Shown piece after piece: positions 1-4,674 of a DNA stretch of 6,278 bases. A program made the translations under genes and the position numbers. Below the pieces are notes generated by a model, which saw only the letters and a program-made list of their open reading frames with translations, was not told the origin of the DNA and did no database searches. This DNA comes from Verrucomicrobiota bacterium. GTDB lineage: Bacteria; Verrucomicrobiota; Verrucomicrobiia; Limisphaerales; J093. The DNA lies in contig JARYMD010000265.1 in the NCBI GenBank assembly GCA_029907285.1, forward strand, positions 1 through 6,278, given 5' to 3'. How positions within the stretch are numbered: the stretch's first letter is position 1; every line of letters begins with the position of its first letter.

Positions 1-160
1 CAAGCAAGCTCCGTAGGAGCGGCACCGAACTCAAGGCGCATGTGCAAACCGGTTGGTTCCGTTGCCAAGACCGCGGCGGGTTTGATGTCGCCCCTACGGG
101 GCTCATGAGGTTGTCAGGGGCTGACCTGATACAAAGATGCCGCCCCTCCGTGGCTTGTTG
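1..160. repeat. Cluster of three short palindromic repeat units
   Basis: Three related short units lie close together. One is at 8-20 (GCTCCGTAGGAGC, on the opposite strand to the others), one at 90-102 (GCCCCTACGGGGC) and one at 142-154 (GCCCCTCCGTGGC). Each is a 5-bp stem around a 3-nt loop, embedded in a longer shared context that reads, on one strand, GTAGG(G/A)GCGRCAYC. The first two differ by a paired change that keeps the stem intact; the third has one mismatch in the stem. The same kind of motif is, as far as I recall, common in intergenic DNA of Verrucomicrobia, but I cannot check that here. No gene is supported in this stretch: the open frames across it read through the repeats. Confidence 0.6.
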
Positions 161-564
161 TGAACTACGCGGCAGCCGGATTCAAGCAGCACGTGTTGTG
201 ACAAGCTTGAGAGCATTTCGCTGTTGGTTTTGTGCACTGCGGATTGCCGTGCTCGCATATTTCCGAATTTCTTGAAAGCAGTTGCTTTGCGAGCTGGCAG
301 ATCGACAGCCGCTGGGACCTTGAGAATCGGACCTAAGGTCGGCATGCAAAACCGAGAAGAAACCCGCAGCGAGATATTAGCGGCGATTAGTGCCATTGTT
401 GTAGTTGCAGAGAATAGCTGATGATCAGCTCGAAGGCAGGCTCATGTCATTTTCTTCGAGATCATGAACTCTGAGCCTCCCTCGGCGGACTGCTTGGGCA
501 GGTCCGCGTCAGAACCTCGGGTGGCCAAATAACGTGTCTGGCACTCTATTTCTCTCCCGGCTGG
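161..564. other. Intergenic stretch without a recognisable gene
   Basis: I see no supported gene here. A frame open from 164 to 421 on the plus strand (only a TTG start, near 224) matches no family I recognise, has low GC at third positions unlike the neighbouring genes, and lacks a ribosome-binding site. An overlapping minus-strand frame (396-103) runs into the repeats at its 3' end. Around 422-464 there is an imperfect inverted repeat (TGATC plus TCGAAG against CTTCGAGATCA). The stretch could be decayed coding sequence or simple spacer. Confidence 0.4.
485..507. repeat. Bulged hairpin in intergenic DNA
   Basis: GCGGACTGC at 485-493 pairs with GCAGGTCCGC at 498-507 apart from one bulged G, giving a 9-bp stem closed by a TTGG loop. 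There is no T-tract on either side, so it does not look like a classical intrinsic terminator. It lies about 250 nt beyond the thyA stop on the minus strand, and could be another dispersed palindrome or a distant 3' structure. Confidence 0.45.
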
Positions 565-642
565 GCGCGGGCAAGAATGCCCGCGCTCCCGCAACGCCCT
601 GGAAAAAGCAACGGCACCGGGAGCGCGGCCGTCCCCGGCCGC
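565..642. repeat. REP-like inverted doublet with GGAG-hairpin units
   Basis: Two related hairpin units face each other. On the minus strand the first reads CGGGAG, then CGCGGGCA and a short loop, then the returning stem; its perfect 9-bp stem is GCGCGGGCA/TGCCCGCGC at 565-573 and 578-586. The plus-strand unit starts CGGGAGCGC at 618 and continues into the hairpin GCGGCCG-TCCC-CGGCCGC at 625-642. The shared bases also form a 9-bp inverted repeat (583-591 against 618-626), so an outer stem competes with the two hairpins. A GGAG tetranucleotide at the foot of a hairpin, in inverted pairs, is the layout of REP/BIME elements mobilised by RAYT (Y1) transposases. No such transposase is in the window. 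Confidence 0.55.
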
Positions 643-753
643 ATCAAGCCGGCGACCGAGCATACACGAGTTTCGATTGCACAAATCTGCCGCACGAACG
701 TTGACCGGCTTGGGTGTTTGGCTGGTCGCGTGCAATGAATCAAGTCTGATGGC

Positions 754-1548
754 CTACACAGCGATTGGCGCTTTGATTGGGGGATGCGGGTTGTAATTCA
801 AGAGCTGCACATCTTCGTAGCGGAACTGCTCGAGGGTGTGAACGTCCGGGTTCAGAACAACTGTTGGGAGTGGGCGCGGGTCGCGCGTCAGTTGGAGACG
901 GGCCTGTTCGAGGTGGTTGGTGTAAAGGTGCAGGTCGCCAAAAGTGTGGATGAATTCGCCGGGTCTCAAGCCTGTTACATGGGCGATCATCATTGTCAGG
1001 AGCGAATAAGAGGCGATGTTGAAAGGCACGCCAAGAAACAGGTCAGCGCTTCGTTGGTACAACTGGCAACTCAGTCTGTCGTCCTGGACGAAAAACTGGA
1101 ACATGGCATGGCACGGGGGCAGCGCCATTTGATCGAGATCGCCCACGTTCCATGCGCTTACAATGAGGCGGCGACTGAACGGGTTTTGGCGGATTTCATC
1201 AACAACGCGCTGGAGCTGGTCAATGGTGCGGCCATCGCGGCTTTTCCATGCGCGCCATTGTGCGCCATAGATTGGGCCGAGACTGCCGTCTGATCGTGCC
1301 CATTCATCCCAGATTGTAACTCCGTGCTCCTGGAGCCAGCGGACGTTGGTATCGCCGCGGATGAACCACAGCAGTTCGTACAAGACCGACTTGAAATGGA
1401 CTTTTTTTGTGGTGACCAGTGGGAAGCCAGCCTGGAGATCGTAGCGTGTTTGAGCGCCAAAAACTGCGATTGTTCCCGTGCCTGTCCGGTCGCAGCGGGG
1501 TTTGCCGCGCTCGAGCACCAACTTCAGCAGTTCAAGGTATTGCAGCAT
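754..1548 (-). CDS. thyA: Thymidylate synthase ThyA
   Basis: This enzyme converts dUMP to dTMP in the cytoplasm using 5,10-methylenetetrahydrofolate as carbon donor and reductant. The 264 residues equal the length of the E. coli enzyme, and the key positions fall in register: Arg21 in the phosphate-binding loop, YGAQWR at 94-99, Arg126-Arg127 from the partner subunit, the nucleophile Cys146 in LPPCHAMFQF, Asn177 in GVPFNIASY, and His207/Tyr209 in DLHLYTNH. The C-terminus IKAPIAV is the usual closing segment. The ATG at 1548 gives an N-terminus that aligns without gaps; no strong Shine-Dalgarno precedes it. It starts 9 nt after the stop of the upstream methyltransferase gene, so the two are very probably co-transcribed. 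No dihydrofolate reductase gene, a frequent neighbour of thyA, follows in the 750 nt downstream. Confidence 0.98.
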   Translation of the reverse strand: MLQYLELLKLVLERGKPRCDRTGTGTIAVFGAQTRYDLQAGFPLVTTKKVHFKSVLYELLWFIRGDTNVRWLQEHGVTIWDEWARSDGSLGPIYGAQWRAWKSRDGRTIDQLQRVVDEIRQNPFSRRLIVSAWNVGDLDQMALPPCHAMFQFFVQDDRLSCQLYQRSADLFLGVPFNIASYSLLTMMIAHVTGLRPGEFIHTFGDLHLYTNHLEQARLQLTRDPRPLPTVVLNPDVHTLEQFRYEDVQLLNYNPHPPIKAPIAV

Positions 1549-1557
1549 TTGCGGTTC

Positions 1558-2319
1558 TCAGGCTTTGCGGTGGGCAACGACAAATGCGTTGAACATCAGG
1601 TAGCGCAGCGGCGTCAGGTTCAGCAAAAAATCGATCGCCTTGTGTACGTGCCGGTCCGTGCATTCGACGCGGTCGATAACGCAGCCGGCCCTTTTGAGGA
1701 AGAACGCTATCTCGAGGCTGTTTGTGACGACTATGGCGTCGTCGTCCGGCGTGAATGGTTCCTTGATGATCGGCTCCATTCTGTCAAAACGCACCTTGTC
1801 AGGTTCCCTCTGCATTTGACTCCGCTTGGCCAACAGACGGCGGAAATTGCGCCATTTGTTCCGCAAACCGCGCATGTGCGGATGATAATCCCTCCAACCT
1901 ATGGCCCGGAGGAAGTTTGGGCTTGAAACCACGACTTTGCCGCCCGGCTTTGCAACCCTGACAAGCTCGACAAGGAAAGCCTCGGGTTTCTCGACGTGTT
2001 CGAGGACGTTGAACGCTCCGACACTGTCGAAGTGTGCGTCAGGGTACGGGAGATGCCGCCCGTCATAAACCGAGCAATTCAGCCCCGCCGATCTTGCCCT
2101 CTGTATTGAAGGTTCGGACACATCGACCCCACAGACATCGCAGCCGGCCTGTTTCAGTGTTTGCACGACCTGTCCCACGCCGCACCCCACGTCCAGCACG
2201 CGGCCCCCGGGTTTGGCCGGGCGCAACGAGTCGGCGTACTTGGAATAGAACGCTGCGTCCCATCCCGCGAGGTACTCCGCGTATGCTTCGTTGTGCAGAT
2301 AAGTTTCCTGATGACTCAT
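1558..2319 (-). CDS. Class I SAM-dependent methyltransferase, substrate unknown
   Basis: This 253-residue protein has a Rossmann-like methyltransferase domain in its first half. Motif I is VLDVGCGVGQ (41-50), an acidic residue follows at the end of strand 2 (GVDVSEP, 64-70, binding the SAM ribose), then PYPDAHFDSVGAFNVLEHV (91-109) and the VAKPGGKVVVSSPN strand (122-135). This is the Methyltransf_11/UbiE-like arrangement. The C-terminal part (about 140-253) is basic in the middle (RNKWRNFRRLLAKR) and ends in a hydrophobic stretch (LTPLRYLMFNAFVVAH); it probably sets substrate specificity, but no substrate can be named. The ATG at 2319 is followed by a plausible N-terminus with motif I at the usual depth. 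The bases just upstream have no Shine-Dalgarno and belong largely to a palindromic repeat element whose edge is only about 6 nt away. It lies between queE and thyA. Confidence 0.9.
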   Translation of the reverse strand: MSHQETYLHNEAYAEYLAGWDAAFYSKYADSLRPAKPGGRVLDVGCGVGQVVQTLKQAGCDVCGVDVSEPSIQRARSAGLNCSVYDGRHLPYPDAHFDSVGAFNVLEHVEKPEAFLVELVRVAKPGGKVVVSSPNFLRAIGWRDYHPHMRGLRNKWRNFRRLLAKRSQMQREPDKVRFDRMEPIIKEPFTPDDDAIVVTNSLEIAFFLKRAGCVIDRVECTDRHVHKAIDFLLNLTPLRYLMFNAFVVAHRKA

Positions 2320-2325
2320 GCGTCA

Positions 2326-2443
2326 GCCCGCATATTTCGCAGCCGGGCGTGGTCGGGAGCCCTCATCAACAGGCCCGGGCGCCAGGTCAGTGCCTGCTAG
2401 GCAGTTTTGGTTCCGGCTGCGCCGGGCGGCGAAATATGCGTGC
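2326..2443 (-). repeat. Miniature palindromic element, copy 1
   Basis: Terminal inverted repeats at 2326-2349 and 2420-2443 match at 21 of 24 positions, including the perfect 12-mer CGCATATTTCGC (2329-2340) against GCGAAATATGCG (2429-2440). The interior has the palindrome GCCCGGGC (2373-2380) and a small hairpin TGCCT-GCT-AGGCA (2391-2403). Read on the minus strand, the first 40 nt (2440-2401) match 6173-6212 at 32 of 40 positions, with a shared run AGCCGGAACCAAA, and the far 24 nt match 6255-6278 at 19 of 24. It occupies almost the whole gap between queE and the methyltransferase gene. It has no coding capacity, so it would be a MITE- or ERIC-like non-autonomous repeat. Confidence 0.7.
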
Positions 2444-2449
2444 CGGATT

Positions 2450-3184
2450 TTACACTCCGCGCTTGTCGGCTGGCCAGATGAACTTGTGGAGTTGAAGCTG
2501 AAACCGCACGCACATTGCATCCGCAACAATGCGCTCCGCCAGCTCGCGCTGGGTGATCGGGCGATGGCCGGAGGGAACAGGGCGAAGAGACGGGTCGCGC
2601 TGAGACGCCTCCAGTGGCGACGCCCACGAGATTAGAACCTGGCAAATGCGGTGCAACGCGCGTTCTATTACAACCTGCCTGGCCCATTCATAGTCCTCGT
2701 GGCTGACAATGACGAACTTCACTTCATCTTGAGCGGTGAGTTTGCCGATGTTCTCCCAAAGATTGCGGTGGTGTTCGCCGCTGCTGGGGCATTTGATGTC
2801 AAGAATCCGGTGCACGCGCTCATCAACTGGCCCAATGTCGAGGCTGCCGTTGGTTTCGAGCAGCACGACAAATCCTTTATCGCAGAGAATTGACATCAGA
2901 TCGAGCGCGCGTGGCTGGAGCAAAGGTTCGCCGCCGGTTAATTCTACTATTGGCAGCGGCTGGAAAGCTGCTTTGTGGGTGTAAGGCTCGGCAAGCGCGA
3001 GAATCTTGAACATGACCTCGTCAATTCCGAGGCGCTGGCCTTCATCGAAGGCGTACGCAGTGTCGCAGTAGGAGCATCTCAGATTGCAGCTGGTCAACCT
3101 CACGAAAACGCAGGGCCAGCCAGCGTATGAACTCTCGCCTTGAATGCTCAGAAAGATTTCGTTTACCAGCAGTGAGTCAGCCAT
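2450..3184 (-). CDS. queE: 7-carboxy-7-deazaguanine synthase QueE (radical SAM)
   Basis: QueE converts 6-carboxy-5,6,7,8-tetrahydropterin to 7-carboxy-7-deazaguanine, a step of the preQ0/queuosine pathway, using a [4Fe-4S] cluster, SAM and Mg2+. The 244 residues are a normal length. Visible signatures are SIQGES near the N-terminus (13-18), the cluster motif CNLRCSYC with Cys33, Cys37 and Cys40 (CX3CX2C), ELTGGEP (81-87, SAM binding), LETNGS (109-114), LDIKCPSSGE (128-137) and the C-terminal QLHKFIWP (231-238). A proline- and arginine-rich segment at about 187-210 is longer than the short loop I would expect between the last strands, possibly a lineage-specific insertion. The ATG at 3184 puts the substrate-binding N-terminus in register; no clear Shine-Dalgarno is present, and a strong inverted repeat lies just upstream. 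No queC, queD or queF is in the window. It is the first gene of the minus-strand cluster. Confidence 0.96.
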   Translation of the reverse strand: MADSLLVNEIFLSIQGESSYAGWPCVFVRLTSCNLRCSYCDTAYAFDEGQRLGIDEVMFKILALAEPYTHKAAFQPLPIVELTGGEPLLQPRALDLMSILCDKGFVVLLETNGSLDIGPVDERVHRILDIKCPSSGEHHRNLWENIGKLTAQDEVKFVIVSHEDYEWARQVVIERALHRICQVLISWASPLEASQRDPSLRPVPSGHRPITQRELAERIVADAMCVRFQLQLHKFIWPADKRGV

Positions 3185-3191
3185 GTCTTGC

Positions 3192-3235
3192 TGTTGTCAA
3201 ACCAAGACCAACACGTTGTCCTTTGTTTGACAACA
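3192..3235. promoter_or_regulatory. Perfect 11-bp inverted repeat in divergent promoter region
   Basis: TGTTGTCAAAC (3192-3202) and GTTTGACAACA (3225-3235) are exact reverse complements separated by 22 nt. Inside the spacer, GAC-AA and TT-GTC (3206-3220, one bulged base) pair around a 4-nt loop, so the whole 44 nt can fold into one nested stem. It lies between divergent queE (ATG at 3184) and the TauE-like gene (ATG at 3284). The right arm contains TTGACA (3227-3232), a consensus -35 box for the plus strand, but I see no good -10 at the right distance. It could be a two-site operator, or on RNA a hairpin ending about 7 nt before the queE start codon. Confidence 0.5.
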
Positions 3236-3283
3236 CCAAAAAATGGCATTGTGCCCGGCGCCGCAATCAGGCATCAAACAGGC

Positions 3284-3640
3284 ATGATGTACCTGTACGG
3301 GGCGTTAATAGGCATTGTGAGTGGTGTGGCAAGCGGCTTGTTTGGAGTGGGCGGTGGGATAGTGATGGTGCCTGCAATGGTTCTGCTGCTCAAGCTGGAC
3401 ATCAAGACGGCGGTGGGCACGTCGCTGGTGGTGATCATTCCGACGGCACTGACTGGTGCGCTGAAACATCATGATCTCGGCCATGTGAACTGGCGGATGG
3501 CGGCAGCCTTGATTCCAACGGCAATGATCGGGGGCTTCATCGGGTCATGGCTCACCAAGCCCCTGCCTGCTGCCGACCTCAAGCGCGCTTTCGGCGCGCT
3601 TTTGATCCTCGTGGGTGTGCGGCTTCTGATGTTTCGCTGA
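3284..3640 (+). CDS. Half-size TauE/SafE family membrane protein
   Basis: This 118-residue hydrophobic protein belongs to the TauE/SafE (COG0730) family, whose members are associated with export or uptake of sulfite and other small organic or sulfur anions across the inner membrane. The hallmark is the first segment, GIVSGVASGLFGVGGGIVMVPAM (split by the usual GxGGG turn), followed by TAVGTSLVVIIPTALTGAL, the GHVNWR loop, a third segment AALIPTAMIGGFIGSWL, then LKRAFGALLILVGVRLL. That is one copy of the repeat; typical members carry two (about 240-270 residues), so this form probably works as a dimer. I start it at the ATG at 3284 (3287 is equally possible), since an upstream in-frame ATG at 3188 would add a hydrophilic tail and run through the inverted repeat. 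The substrate is unknown. Confidence 0.85.
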   Translation: MMYLYGALIGIVSGVASGLFGVGGGIVMVPAMVLLLKLDIKTAVGTSLVVIIPTALTGALKHHDLGHVNWRMAAALIPTAMIGGFIGSWLTKPLPAADLKRAFGALLILVGVRLLMFR

Positions 3641-3674
3641 ATCCGGCTGTTTTGCATTGAAGATGAGCCGAATT
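3640..3674 (+). terminator. Imperfect stem-loop after the TauE-like gene
   Basis: AATCCGGCT (3640-3648) pairs with AGCCGAATT (3666-3674) at eight of nine positions, with a 17-nt loop, beginning on the last base of the stop codon. No T-tract follows, so a classical intrinsic terminator is not supported; it may only slow readthrough into the next gene, or be chance. Confidence 0.2.
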
Positions 3675-3692
3675 CAGTCAGTCTAAACGCGT

Positions 3693-4574
3693 ATGGCGAA
3701 TCATCTGTCTCGACGCCGGTTTTTGACAACCGTTGTGGGTGCGGGCGCGTTTGCCGGGCTGGCTGCTGGTTCGGAAGGAAAGGCGCCATTTTCCGGATCG
3801 TCTTCGGAATTCGAGTTCCCGCTTCTGGATTTGCACGTGCATCTGGACAACAGCACGATCGACAAAGTGCTCGAGCTGCCCCAGGCGCGCACGGTCAGAT
3901 TCGGCATTGTCGAACACGCAGGAACAAAGGAAAACAAGTATCCGGTTGTGCTCAGCAACAATTCGGAGCTGACGCAGTTTCTGGCGATGCTGGAAAACAA
4001 GCCGGTGTACCGTGGTGTTCAGGCTGAATGGACCGATTGGATGGGGTGTTTTTCAAAAGAGACGGCAGCGCGGCTTGATTTTGTTCTCACAGACGCGATG
4101 ACGTTTCCCAGCAAAGACGGCCAGCGTGTCAAGCTCTGGGAAGACGACGCGTTTGAGCGCGTCGGGTTCACCAATGCCGAAGATTTCATGGATCGTTACG
4201 TGGATTGGCACGTGTGGATCATTGAGAATGAACCGATCGATATCATGGCCAACATGAGCTGGCTGCCTGCCCCGTTGGCCGGCGACTACGACCGGTTGTG
4301 GACTGAATCAAGGATGCGAAAAGTTATCGATGCGGCGGTCAAACACAGCGTGGCATTGGAAATAAGCGCCAGCTACAGGCTGCCGCGCCTGCCGTTTCTG
4401 AAGCTGGCAAAAGCCGCAGGCGTCAAGTTCTCTTTTGGCTCGAACGGCCGATACCCGAACATGGGCAAGTTGGATTACTGCCTCGAAATGGCCAGAACTC
4501 TTGGCCTGAAGAAATCCGACGTTTTCGTGCCTGCGCCCGACGGACAAAAGGCGGTTCAGAGGCGGTGGAAATAA
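3693..4574 (+). CDS. Tat-exported PHP-like metal-dependent hydrolase homologue
   Basis: The 293-residue protein opens with a twin-arginine signal (SRRRFLTTVVGAGAFAGLAAG, residues 6-26), so it is probably folded in the cytoplasm and exported. After it, LLDLHVHLD (44-52) supplies the HxH of PHP/histidinol-phosphatase-like metallohydrolases. Further elements in PHP order are VEHAG (His75), GVQAEW (Glu112), LDFVLTDAM (128-136), IDIMANMSWLP (182-192), ALEISASYRLP (221-231) and FSFGSNGRYP (247-255). PHP enzymes bind up to three metals and hydrolyse phosphoesters. Here the usual histidine after LDFVL appears as methionine, and the usual DxH near the end reads SNG, so some metal ligands are missing or replaced. 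It may be catalytically altered or bind fewer metals. The ATG at 3693 is chosen because it precedes the Tat motif directly. The oxidoreductase gene follows after 100 nt on the same strand. Confidence 0.7.
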   Translation: MANHLSRRRFLTTVVGAGAFAGLAAGSEGKAPFSGSSSEFEFPLLDLHVHLDNSTIDKVLELPQARTVRFGIVEHAGTKENKYPVVLSNNSELTQFLAMLENKPVYRGVQAEWTDWMGCFSKETAARLDFVLTDAMTFPSKDGQRVKLWEDDAFERVGFTNAEDFMDRYVDWHVWIIENEPIDIMANMSWLPAPLAGDYDRLWTESRMRKVIDAAVKHSVALEISASYRLPRLPFLKLAKAAGVKFSFGSNGRYPNMGKLDYCLEMARTLGLKKSDVFVPAPDGQKAVQRRWK

Positions 4575-4674
4575 CCGTGGATGACGATTGGGAATGTCAA
4601 TTCTCGCCGACGCGCCGGACATCGCCTGGATTAGCGCTGGCGCGTGGGTGCGTATGATACAAGAAACTGCCAGA

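Noticed and set aside
1..160. CRISPR array
   Set aside because: The units are short, differ in orientation and sequence, and are unevenly spaced without spacer-like inserts.
784..1926. Long plus-strand open frames of 169 and 200 codons opposite thyA and the methyltransferase gene
   Set aside because: They are antisense to two genes with clear family motifs and carry no recognisable domain of their own.
2034..2687. Open frames across the queE-methyltransferase gap on both strands
   Set aside because: They run through the palindromic element and overlap well-supported genes; the shared peptide-like pieces with the frame at 5869-6258 come from the repeat, not from a protein family.
3192..3235. 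BirA-type operator
   Set aside because: The arms look superficially similar to TTGTAAACC/GGTTTACAA, but the sequence differs, the spacer is 22 nt rather than about 15, and no biotin gene is nearby.
3188..3283. Upstream ATG for the TauE-like protein
   Set aside because: It would add 32 hydrophilic residues before the first membrane segment and run through the 44-nt inverted repeat; the ATGATG at 3284 gives the normal N-terminus.
3185..3284. preQ1 riboswitch upstream of queE
   Set aside because: I could not find the compact C-rich/A-rich pseudoknot pattern of a preQ1-I aptamer; the strong inverted repeat has a different layout.
4588..4674. Upstream ATG for the oxidoreductase
   Set aside because: It would place 29 residues ahead of the Tat signal, which normally lies near the N-terminus.
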